Assembly: GCA_964402955.1 (NCBI GenBank) | Contig: CAYOEZ010000078.1 | Location: forward strand, 1 to 18,442 | Direction: 5' to 3' | DNA: 18,442 nucleotides | DNA from: CAYOEZ01 sp964402955 | GTDB taxonomy: Bacteria > Chloroflexota > DTOL01 > DAOUCN01 | Part shown: in pieces, positions 7,676-13,400 of the stretch | Layout of the letters: every line of letters starts with the position of its first letter | How positions within the stretch are numbered: the stretch's first letter is position 1 | Made by a program: the position numbers and the translations under genes | The notes under the pieces: model-generated | What the model was told of the DNA's origin: nothing | The model's database searches: none | Seen by the model: only the letters and a program-made list of their open reading frames with translations

Positions 7676-7918
7676 ATGAGAACCCGTGTCCAGAAATGGG
7701 GCAACAGTCTGGCCCTGCGCATTCCCAAATCGTTTGCTACCGAGGTCCGTCTTGTTGAAGATTCGGTTGTGGACGTATCCCTTGCCGATGGTCGAATTGT
7801 CGTTTCTCCGGTTCCTGATGCCGACGTGACGTTGGCTGATCTGTTGGCGGGCGTCACGGCGCAAAATCTGCATCACGAAATTGATACCGGCCCAGCCGTG
7901 GGCATGGAGGTGTGGTGA
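7676..7918 (+). CDS. mazE: MazE-type antitoxin (AbrB/SpoVT fold), module 1
   Basis: This 80-aa protein starts at ATG 7676, seven nt after GGAGG. Residues 1-47 match the swapped-hairpin AbrB/MazE DNA-binding domain (KWGNSLALRIPKSFA, then a VDVSLADGRIVVSPV strand pair). The acidic/hydrophobic C terminus (about 48-80) would wrap the toxin. The order antitoxin-toxin with 3 bp between stop and next start is classical. It is expected to neutralise the neighbouring MazF and, with it, repress the promoter through the inverted repeat at 7641-7663. Confidence 0.92.
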   Translation: MRTRVQKWGNSLALRIPKSFATEVRLVEDSVVDVSLADGRIVVSPVPDADVTLADLLAGVTAQNLHHEIDTGPAVGMEVW

Positions 7919-7921
7919 CCC

Positions 7922-8257
7922 ATGCCATATGTGCCAGAGCGTGGCGATGTCGTCTGGATCACCATGAATCCACAAGCAGGGCACGAGCAAGCGGGACGCC
8001 GCCCAGCTGTCGTACTCTCGCCGGCGCAGTATAATGGTAAGGTTGGTCTGGCAATCCTTTGCCCCATTACCAGCCAGGTGAAGGGGTATCCATTTGAGGT
8101 GCCCATTCCGGCTGGTCTGGCAGTTGCAGGGGCCATCCTTGCCGACCAGGTGAAGAGTCAGGACTGGCAAGCGCGCAGCGCTGAGTTTGTCTGTGTGTTG
8201 CCGGAACCAACAATCTCTGAGGCGCTGCGCAAGCTCAGCGCCCTACTGTCTAGCTAG
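7922..8257 (+). CDS. mazF: MazF/ChpB-type endoribonuclease toxin, module 1
   Basis: A 111-aa PemK/MazF-family toxin that would cleave mRNA at short sequences when free of antitoxin. The N-terminal GDVVWITMNPQAGHEQAGRRPAVVLSP block and the CPITSQVKGYPFEV block resemble the ChpB subgroup. The conserved Arg of RRPAVVLSP (about residue 27) and Thr50 of CPITS fit the catalytic pair known in the family. GGAGGTG sits about 9 nt before the start, inside the end of mazE. It is complete, with no sign of decay, and is clearly different in sequence from the second MazF at 8743-9066. Confidence 0.94.
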   Translation: MPYVPERGDVVWITMNPQAGHEQAGRRPAVVLSPAQYNGKVGLAILCPITSQVKGYPFEVPIPAGLAVAGAILADQVKSQDWQARSAEFVCVLPEPTISEALRKLSALLSS

Positions 8258-8278
8258 TCACTTCATGATATCATTGCT

Positions 8279-8409
8279 GAGGAGACTCCTACGTGACCGT
8301 GCGCGCTGTATTCTTTGATGTATTCGGGACGCTGATGCCATACAAGAACCTGCCCCGGCACGAGGTGCTGGCCAAGCGGGCCAATCTGGTGGGCGTGAGC
8401 CTCACGCCG
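8279..8409 (+). repeat. 131-bp direct repeat, copy 1 (5' end of HAD gene)
   Basis: Matches 9066-9196 at 125 of 131 positions without gaps. It covers the ribosome binding site, GTG start and first 39 codons of the HAD hydrolase gene. All six differences leave the encoded amino acid unchanged. Identity stops abruptly at 8409/8410 on the right, and at the first base of the repeat on the left. Confidence 0.95.
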
Positions 8410-8457
8410 AAACGCCTGACGTGGTTGACTTTTTGGGATGGAGTGTGTACAATGTAA
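8293..8457 (+). pseudogene. Truncated 5' copy of the HAD hydrolase gene
   Basis: The frame from GTG 8293 encodes 39 residues identical to the N terminus of the intact HAD protein at 9080-9805, including the FFDVFGTL nucleophile motif. It then continues into 15 unrelated residues before TAA (8455-8457). It retains the AGGAG ribosome binding site (8280-8284). The remainder of the HAD gene is replaced by the second mazEF module, whose promoter lies within the tail of this frame. A 54-aa peptide might be made but would lack every other catalytic motif. Confidence 0.88.
8425..8453 (+). promoter_or_regulatory. Promoter of mazEF module 2
   Basis: TTGACT (8425-8430), 17-bp spacer and TACAAT (8448-8453) form a strong match, one mismatch per hexamer. 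A perfect 8-bp palindrome GTAATTAC (8454-8461) abuts the -10 and is a candidate antitoxin binding site. Confidence 0.7.
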
Positions 8458-8482
8458 TTACTGTGGACGTAGGGAGGTGGCT

Positions 8483-8749
8483 ATGAGTACCCCAGTCAGA
8501 GCGCGCATCGTAAAGATCGGCAATTCTCAGGGAATCCGTATTCCTAAGGTGTTACTCGAGCAGGTGGGGCTTGGCGTTGAGGTCGAGGTTGAGGCGCGTG
8601 GCAATGAACTCATTGTCCGTTCAGCGCGGCATGCACGCTCTGGCTGGCGTGAGCAATTCGAGCTCATGGCCCAGCGCAGAGATGATCAACTTCTTGACCC
8701 CGACGCGACAGGTCTGACCGAGTGGGACAAGGAAGAATGGGAATGGTAG
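8483..8749 (+). CDS. mazE: MazE-type antitoxin, module 2
   Basis: The 88-aa protein starts at ATG 8483, five nt after GGAGG (8473-8477). An upstream in-frame ATG at 8438 overlaps the promoter and is unlikely. The N terminus RARIVKIGNSQGIRIPKVLLEQVGL and the strand pair EVEVEARGNELIVRS are a typical AbrB/MazE domain. The C terminus is acidic and Trp-rich (TEWDKEEWEW), typical of toxin-wrapping tails. Its stop codon overlaps the start of mazF2. The sequence differs strongly from module 1, so this is not a duplication of the first pair. Confidence 0.93.
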   Translation: MSTPVRARIVKIGNSQGIRIPKVLLEQVGLGVEVEVEARGNELIVRSARHARSGWREQFELMAQRRDDQLLDPDATGLTEWDKEEWEW

Positions 8750-9066
8750 CCAATCGCTTTGATGTCTACCGTGTGGACCTTGACCCAACGGTTGGAAGCG
8801 AGATACAGAAAACACGACCATGCGTCGTCGTATCGCCGGACGAGTTGAATGAGGTAATGGCGACCGTCATCATCGCGCCGATGACCACGCGCGGACATCT
8901 CTACCCCAGCCGCGTCCCATGTCAGTTCCAAGATAAAGACGGCTTCATTGTACTCGATCAACTGAGAACCGTGGACATGAGGCGACTTGGGCGCCGTCTG
9001 GGCCGATTGAACACGTCTACGCAGAAGGCGCTGTTGGCAACCCTGGCCGAATTCTTTGCCGAATAG
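8743..9066 (+). CDS. mazF: MazF-type endoribonuclease toxin, module 2
   Basis: The 107-aa product starts at ATG 8743, overlapping the last 7 bases of mazE2. Further in-frame ATGs at 8722 and 8737 are possible. FDVYRVDLDPTVGSEIQKTRPCVVVSPDELN and VIIAPMTTR are hallmark PemK/MazF blocks. With this start, Arg25 and Thr48 fall exactly where the catalytic residues of B. subtilis-type MazF lie. The protein appears complete. Its stop codon (9064-9066) touches the right copy of the 131-bp repeat, so the HAD ribosome binding site starts one base later. Tight overlap with mazE2 implies translational coupling. Confidence 0.95.
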   Translation: MVANRFDVYRVDLDPTVGSEIQKTRPCVVVSPDELNEVMATVIIAPMTTRGHLYPSRVPCQFQDKDGFIVLDQLRTVDMRRLGRRLGRLNTSTQKALLATLAEFFAE

Positions 9067-9196
9067 AGGAGACTCCTACGTGACCGTGCGCGCTGTATTC
9101 TTTGATGTTTTCGGGACGCTGATGCCATACAAGAACTTGCCCCGGCACGAGGTGCTGGCCAAACGGGCTAATCTGGTTGGCGTGAGCCTGACGCCG
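9066..9196 (+). repeat. 131-bp direct repeat, copy 2 (5' end of intact HAD gene)
   Basis: Second copy of the repeat at 8279-8409, here continuous with the complete HAD gene. Offset between copies is 787 bp. Confidence 0.95.
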
Positions 9197-9805
9197 GCGC
9201 AGGTGCTGCACGCTTTGGAGGCGCTGGAGCGCAACAGCATGGGCTTCGCCATGGCCGGGCAACTGGGCGGCGAGGATGTGCCGCGTGACCGCACCTACTG
9301 GGTGCGTACGTTCGGCAATGTGCTGAAGGCTGCCGGCATTGCGGGCGATCAGGCGACGATTGACCGCTACGCGACCGAGATGTGTGACACCTTCCTGCAG
9401 GTGGGAGATTTTGTCCTCGATGAGGAAACCCTGCCCACGATGCGGGGACTGAAAAAGCAAGGCTTCACCGTGGGTGTGATCTCCAATGCGCCCAAAGGGC
9501 TGGCGAAGACCCTGGAGGAGTACGGGGTGCTGCAGGAAGTGGACTTTGCCGTTGGCTCACAGGACATCGGCATCGAAAAGCCCGATCCGGCCATCTTCAA
9601 CTATGCTTTGCGGGCGACGGGCGTGAGCGCGGCCGAGGCCGCCTATGTCGGCGATGAATACATGACCGACGCCCGCGCCGCGCAGGCTGCCGGCATGCTC
9701 GGCATCTTTCTCGATCGCCACGGACTAAAACCGGTGACCGATGTGCCGCGCATCCGGCGGCTGAGTGACTTGCTGGAGCCCGGCTCACCGCTGCGGAAGA
9801 GCTAG
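9080..9805 (+). CDS. HAD-superfamily hydrolase
   Basis: GTG at 9080 is chosen because AGGAG (9067-9071) lies 8 nt upstream and the same context occurs in the truncated copy; an ATG at 9056 would overlap mazF2. The 241-aa protein has all four HAD motifs: FFDVFGTL with nucleophile Asp9, SNAP with Ser135, EKPDP with Lys167, and YVGDEYMTD with Asp192 and Asp197. The second Asp of the usual DxD is replaced by Phe11, a pattern seen in dehalogenase-like and HDHD3/REG-2-like branches. An alpha-helical cap lies between motifs I and II (about residues 15-110). Substrate is unknown; phosphatase or dehalogenase activity is possible. The reading frame is intact despite the neighbouring toxin-antitoxin insertion. 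Confidence 0.92.
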   Translation: MTVRAVFFDVFGTLMPYKNLPRHEVLAKRANLVGVSLTPAQVLHALEALERNSMGFAMAGQLGGEDVPRDRTYWVRTFGNVLKAAGIAGDQATIDRYATEMCDTFLQVGDFVLDEETLPTMRGLKKQGFTVGVISNAPKGLAKTLEEYGVLQEVDFAVGSQDIGIEKPDPAIFNYALRATGVSAAEAAYVGDEYMTDARAAQAAGMLGIFLDRHGLKPVTDVPRIRRLSDLLEPGSPLRKS

Positions 9806-9864
9806 CAGTCTGTCAAAGGTGCTCCAGCTTGGCACAAGTCATGCTGCTTAAGAAGAGATTCGTC

Positions 9865-10236
9865 ATGGACGGGAAAAAAGGTCAGCCAACCACGATCGAT
9901 GAATACATTGCGCAGTTTCCGGAAGACGTGCAGCATATCCTGGTCAGGATCAGGGCGGTGATTAGAGAGTCCGCTCCAGAAGCGGTGGAAAAAATAAGCT
10001 ATCGAATGCCAGGCTTCTACCTAAACGGTAACCTGGTCTGGTTCGCCGCCTATCAGCGCCATATTGGATTCTATCCAGGGTCATCCGGGATTGAGGCATT
10101 CAAAGAAGAACTATCGGCATATAAGGGGGCAAGAGGGTCGGTGCAATTTCCGTTGCATGAACCCATGCCCTATCAGTTAATCAGCGAGATCGTTAAGTTC
10201 AGGGTTGCAGCAAACCTGAAAAGAATAGCGGCTTGA
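9865..10236 (+). CDS. DUF1801 family protein
   Basis: The start is placed at ATG 9865, giving 123 aa beginning MDGKKGQPTTIDEYIAQFP, the usual N terminus of the family; a purine-rich AGAAGAGA lies about 7 nt upstream. A TTG at 9829 and an ATG at 9841 would add up to 12 residues. Family hallmarks are TTIDEYIAQFP, EKISYRMPGFYLNG, AAYQRHIGFYPGSSG and the C-terminal LISEIVKFRVAANLK. Relatives include B. subtilis YdhG; an iron-chaperone-like (frataxin-like) fold has been proposed for this group, but function is uncertain. Codon use is richer in A/T (AAA, ATA, AGA) than in the neighbouring genes, which suggests relatively recent acquisition. Confidence 0.85.
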   Translation: MDGKKGQPTTIDEYIAQFPEDVQHILVRIRAVIRESAPEAVEKISYRMPGFYLNGNLVWFAAYQRHIGFYPGSSGIEAFKEELSAYKGARGSVQFPLHEPMPYQLISEIVKFRVAANLKRIAA

Positions 10237-10252
10237 ATCTGAGAGGACATAC

Positions 10253-11020
10253 GTGGGTACCGAATACGACAGCTTTGCCCGTTTCTATGACCTGGAGTAT
10301 CGCAATGCCAGCGATGATCTTGAGTTCTATCGCCAGTTCGCCGAACGCTGCGACTCGCCGATTCTCGAGCTGGGCTGCGGTACGGGCCGCATCCTGACGC
10401 ACCTGGCCCGCGCCGGATTTCGCGTGACGGGCGTGGACGGGTCGCTGCCCATGCTGGCAATTGCTCGCCAGCAGATCGACGCGGACACTCGTCTTGAGCG
10501 GCGCGTGCACCTTGAGGAGGCGGACATGCGCACCTTCTCATTTCGGACGCGCTTCCGCATGGCGCTGTGCGCCATCAACTCGTTCATGCACTTGATGACG
10601 CCGCAAGACCAGGCGGCCTGCGTCGCCAATGTCCATCACCATCTCGTTTCGGGCGGGTTGTTCATCGTGGATGTGTTCAACCCTGATCTGGCGCTGTTGC
10701 TCGAAGGTGGGGGCAGGCTGATGTTGGAACGCCTGCTCGTCGACCCCGCTACCTCAACGATGGTCACAAAGATGGTGTCGGCGTGGGTCGACCGCGCCAG
10801 GCAGGTGAACCATGTCACCTATCTGTACGACGAGATGGTTCAGGATGGCACGGTGCGGCGGACAGTGGCGACGATCAGCCAGCGTTATCTCTACCGCTAT
10901 GAGATGGAGCATTTACTACAGAAGAATGGCTTTGTGGTCGAGAATGTCTACGGCAGCTATGACGTGGAGGACTACGGTCCGGACAGTTTTAAGATGATCT
11001 TCGTGGCCCGCAAAGAATAG
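10253..11020 (+). CDS. Class I SAM-dependent methyltransferase
   Basis: The 255-aa protein starts at GTG 10253 after a GAGAGGA ribosome binding site. Motif I is ILELGCGTGR (37-46), the SAM-ribose-binding acid is Asp62 in VTGVDGS, and EADMRTF fits motif II/III. It resembles small-molecule methyltransferases of the Methyltransf_25/11 type. The C-terminal part has alternating strands (VNHVTYLYDE, RYLYRYEMEHLL, DSFKMIFVARK) typical of this fold. Substrate cannot be told from sequence. It lies 16 bp after the DUF1801 stop, possibly co-transcribed with it. A long hairpin follows 22 bp downstream. Confidence 0.92.
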   Translation: MGTEYDSFARFYDLEYRNASDDLEFYRQFAERCDSPILELGCGTGRILTHLARAGFRVTGVDGSLPMLAIARQQIDADTRLERRVHLEEADMRTFSFRTRFRMALCAINSFMHLMTPQDQAACVANVHHHLVSGGLFIVDVFNPDLALLLEGGGRLMLERLLVDPATSTMVTKMVSAWVDRARQVNHVTYLYDEMVQDGTVRRTVATISQRYLYRYEMEHLLQKNGFVVENVYGSYDVEDYGPDSFKMIFVARKE

Positions 11021-11042
11021 ACGCCCTGGCATGGAGAGATGC

Positions 11043-11082
11043 GGCGACGGCGCTGATCAACAGGTTGATCAGCGCCGTCGCC
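11043..11082. terminator. Perfect 19-bp inverted repeat between convergent genes
   Basis: Arms 11043-11061 and 11064-11082 are perfectly complementary; the last pair probably opens to give a 4-nt loop. The stem is GC-rich (GGCGACGGCGCTGATCAAC) and followed by TATTTGCT on the plus strand. It lies between the methyltransferase gene and the convergent minus-strand operon, so a bidirectional terminator is likely. Confidence 0.65.
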
Positions 11083-11139
11083 TATTTGCTGTCACGCGAA
11101 ATCGCGAATCCTGGCGGTTGCTACCTGTGGGGCGCTCTG

Positions 11140-11865
11140 CTACTTGGTCTGGCCCGTCACAACGACTTGCCTTGTCTGGATCTCCACTTTGTCGATCGTC
11201 ACCGGCAGGTCGCCCAGGAGCGGGAGATCGGTCTGTTGTTCGATCATCTGCATGAGGCGATCTTTGACAGCCCCCGGCAAAAGCCCACCCAGGGCGTCAA
11301 GTTGCAGAACCTTCAGGCGCGGCCGTCCATCGATCAGGACCACGGTCGTGGTCGCCCTGGCGGAAATGTTGAAGCCGAGCACGCGCACCTTGCCTGTGAT
11401 CAGCGCGACCCCGGGTTGCAGGGTCACGACGACATCGTTGAATGTCGTGTCGCCACTCGCGTTCAGATATGCGCTGAGCTCGTCGGTGATCTGCTGTTCG
11501 CTGAATGCGACCCTGAATGGCGCCATGTGCCGGCCGGCGTTGATAGCAGCTTCGAGGTCGGCAATTGAGGTCAGTTCTGCGGGCGTCGGGCTGACTGTTG
11601 GCCGCGCGGGTGTGGCGGTCGGTGTCATACTCGTCGCCCGCGTCGGAATGGCGGTTGTGGTTGGCGTTGCCCGCGTCGGGCTGGCGGTTGTGGTTGGCGT
11701 TGCCCGCGCCGGCGGGGTGGGTGTTGTCTGCGCTTGCACGAGCGGAGTTGGCGCGGGCGCGATGCGCCCCCGCTGTGGCACAAGAATGGCCACGCAGAGC
11801 ACAACGTTGCACACGAGCAGAATCAGTCCCGCAAGAACAATCCGTACCAGAGTCTTACTGTTCAT
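11140..11865 (-). CDS. Membrane-anchored Thr/Pro-linker protein with LmeA/YpmS-like C-terminal domain
   Basis: The 241-aa product runs from ATG (11865-11863) to TAG (11142-11140). Residues 6-29 form one transmembrane or uncleaved signal segment. Residues ~38-97 are a Thr/Pro linker containing an 11-residue repeat (RATPTTTASPT, RATPTTTAIPT). Residues ~100-241 form a compact domain with phrases VVVTLQPGVALITGKVRVLG, VLIDGRPRLKV, ALGGLLPGAVKDRL and a final VEIQTRQVVVTG. This resembles extracytoplasmic lipid-binding families of the DUF2993/LmeA or YpmS type, but the match is by eye and tentative. It overlaps the upstream coiled-coil gene by 11 bp, so the two are co-transcribed and probably act together. 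Confidence 0.8.
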   Translation of the reverse strand: MNSKTLVRIVLAGLILLVCNVVLCVAILVPQRGRIAPAPTPLVQAQTTPTPPARATPTTTASPTRATPTTTAIPTRATSMTPTATPARPTVSPTPAELTSIADLEAAINAGRHMAPFRVAFSEQQITDELSAYLNASGDTTFNDVVVTLQPGVALITGKVRVLGFNISARATTTVVLIDGRPRLKVLQLDALGGLLPGAVKDRLMQMIEQQTDLPLLGDLPVTIDKVEIQTRQVVVTGQTK

Positions 11866-13309
11866 CGGCAGTTTGGCTTTCTACAGGGGTATTGGCCAGC
11901 CGGCGCAGGGTCTGCAATTGCTTCTGCGTGGTGGCCAGGCGCGTCTGCAAGTCTTCTTCGATGAGGCCGCGCAATGCGCCTGCCAGATCTTCGCTGAAGC
12001 TGTGTTCGGCGACGAGGTTGACCTGCAACTCACGCACTGTTTCCTTGAGCAACTGGCTGGCGGACACCAACTCCTGAACAGTGGCAGCGTTGCTCTGACT
12101 GGTGTTGTTGGCGTCTTCCGCCTCCCGCTGAATCACCGGAATGACTGTGTTCCAGTGTGTATCCTCGACCTCTTGCAGACCCTTGTAGGTGGCCTGCACA
12201 ACACTCATGTGCTCTTCCATCACCAACAAGCGCTGGCCAATGTCAGTCGTATGCGGCACGGCATCTTCAAGGGCCTGTAGGCGCACGAGCAGGGGCTTAT
12301 CCATGTCTGCTATCGCGTCGACGCGTCGTTGCAGGATGAAGTGGGCCTCGCGCACATCGGCCACGATGCCGGTATCATCCTTGTGTTTCTTGGATTCTTC
12401 CTGTTGGGCGAGAATGATCTCATGACGAAGCTGCTGAATATCCGCCATGACAGATTCGACGCGCGCCACGGAGCGTTTGACCTCTTCGACGGCCTGCGAC
12501 TGGTTCACGTCCAGGTGGGCAATCTGCGCCAGAACCGCTCCCTCGCGATTGGCGCGGTCCTGCTCGCGTGTCTCCAAGAGGTCGAGGCGACCACCCAAAG
12601 AATCTGCGGCCTCGACCAAACCAGCAATCTGGGTTAGAATGGCGCCCTCATGGTTGGAGCGCTCACGCTCGCGTGTCTCCAGGAGGTGGAGGCGACCACC
12701 CAGAGAACCTGCGGCCGCGACCAAACCAGCAATCTGGGTTGAAATGACGCCCTCATGGCTGGAGCGCTCACGCTCGCGTGTCTCCAGCAGGTGGATGCGC
12801 CCCGTCAGACTATCGGCTGCCTTGATCAGGCTGTCCATGCGTGTGGACATCTCAATTACCCGCTCAGCCTGGTCCTTGCGCTGCGTATCCAGCACACGAA
12901 TGCGGTTTGCCAGGCCATCAACGCTCTTGCTCGAGGTCTCCAGGCGCGTGTTGACGTCACCCCAGATGCGGGCCGACTGGTCGGCCTGGGCCTGGCGGTC
13001 TTTGGCCTGGCGCTGTATCTCATCTTGCAGATGGATGTCGGTATCGCGCAGGGGGAGCAACTCGGAACGGGCTGCGCTGATGGCATCTTCCAGGCGTGGC
13101 ATGCGCGTCAGGCCCGTTTCGATGGCATTGAGCCGGTCGCCGGTTTCGCGCATCTTCACAGACTGATCCTTGAGCACAGACAGGGCGCTGGCCATCTCCT
13201 GGGCCAGGCGCGCCAGTTCGGCGTGATCGCGGCGGCGCTCCTCATCCAGCCAGGCCATGCGCTGGGTGGCCGCGGCCATGTCCATCGGTTTCTCAGATGC
13301 TATCGTCAC
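11855..13309 (-). CDS. Coiled-coil protein with 35-residue repeats
   Basis: The 484-aa protein starts at GTG (13309-13307), preceded on its strand by GGGAGGGG at about 6 nt; it stops at TAA (11857-11855). It has no signal peptide or membrane segment, few Pro or Gly, and heptad-like Leu/Ile/Ala spacing almost throughout, so it should be a long cytoplasmic coiled coil. Residues 167-271 are three tandem copies of a 35-residue unit (core SLGGRLHLLETRERERS), and residues 132-166 look like a fourth, degenerate copy. Thirty-five residues are five heptads, so repeat number can change without breaking the coil. Resemblance to chemotaxis, SMC or septation coiled coils is generic; I do not recognise a family. 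It shares a divergent promoter with mutS. Confidence 0.85.
   Translation of the reverse strand: MTIASEKPMDMAAATQRMAWLDEERRRDHAELARLAQEMASALSVLKDQSVKMRETGDRLNAIETGLTRMPRLEDAISAARSELLPLRDTDIHLQDEIQRQAKDRQAQADQSARIWGDVNTRLETSSKSVDGLANRIRVLDTQRKDQAERVIEMSTRMDSLIKAADSLTGRIHLLETRERERSSHEGVISTQIAGLVAAAGSLGGRLHLLETRERERSNHEGAILTQIAGLVEAADSLGGRLDLLETREQDRANREGAVLAQIAHLDVNQSQAVEEVKRSVARVESVMADIQQLRHEIILAQQEESKKHKDDTGIVADVREAHFILQRRVDAIADMDKPLLVRLQALEDAVPHTTDIGQRLLVMEEHMSVVQATYKGLQEVEDTHWNTVIPVIQREAEDANNTSQSNAATVQELVSASQLLKETVRELQVNLVAEHSFSEDLAGALRGLIEEDLQTRLATTQKQLQTLRRLANTPVESQTADEQ
12497..12916 (-). repeat. Tandem 105-bp repeats in the coiled-coil gene
   Basis: Three good units at 12707-12811, 12602-12706 and 12497-12601, and a diverged one at 12812-12916, in gene order. 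The two middle units share long identical stretches (for example CTCGCGTGTCTCCA on the plus strand), pointing to fairly recent duplication. Confidence 0.85.
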
Positions 13310-13330
13310 CGTGTTCCCCTCCCTGACTGC

Positions 13331-13359
13331 ATTCTACCATTCACTGCTTGCAATTGCAA
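13331..13359 (-). promoter_or_regulatory. Minus-strand promoter for the coiled-coil operon
   Basis: On the minus strand, TTGCAA (13359-13354), a 17-bp spacer and TAGAAT (13336-13331) are preceded by TGG, giving an extended -10. The -35 is half of the palindrome at 13348-13359. Confidence 0.6.
13348..13359. promoter_or_regulatory. 12-bp palindrome TTGCAATTGCAA between divergent genes
   Basis: A perfect palindrome in the middle of the 91-bp divergent intergenic region. Its right half serves as the candidate -35 in both directions. It could be just a symmetrical -35 or a regulator binding site controlling both operons. Confidence 0.55.
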
Positions 13360-13383
13360 CCACTGTTGGCGCTGTGGTATAAT
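13354..13383 (+). promoter_or_regulatory. mutS promoter
   Basis: TTGCAA (13354-13359), an 18-bp spacer and TATAAT (13378-13383) preceded by TGG form an extended -10. Transcription should start near 13390, leaving about 10 nt of leader containing GGGAG (13390-13394) before ATG 13401. Confidence 0.7.
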
Positions 13384-13400
13384 CGCTGCGGGAGCGTGAT

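Larger units (their letters stand above)
8410..9065 (+). mobile_element. Putative toxin-antitoxin cassette inserted at the HAD gene
   Basis: This 656-bp segment carries only a promoter, mazE2 and mazF2. It lies between two copies of the first 131 bp of the HAD transcript region, with the right copy starting at the last base of the mazF2 stop codon. No transposase, integrase or terminal inverted repeat is seen. The inserted unit could equally be the cassette plus the right-hand repeat (8410-9196). The mechanism is inferred. Confidence 0.5.

Noticed and set aside
8438..8482. 15-residue N-terminal extension of MazE2 with CxxC-like cysteines
   Set aside because: The ATG at 8438 lies between the -35 and -10 of the promoter, so it would not be in the transcript.
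7676..9066. Second mazEF as a tandem duplicate of the first
   Set aside because: Antitoxins and toxins of the two modules differ strongly (ChpB-like versus classical MazF), so they were acquired separately.
9056..9079. ATG start for the HAD gene inside mazF2
   Set aside because: The GTG at 9080 has the ribosome binding site and the same start context in the truncated copy; the upstream codons are mazF2 sequence.
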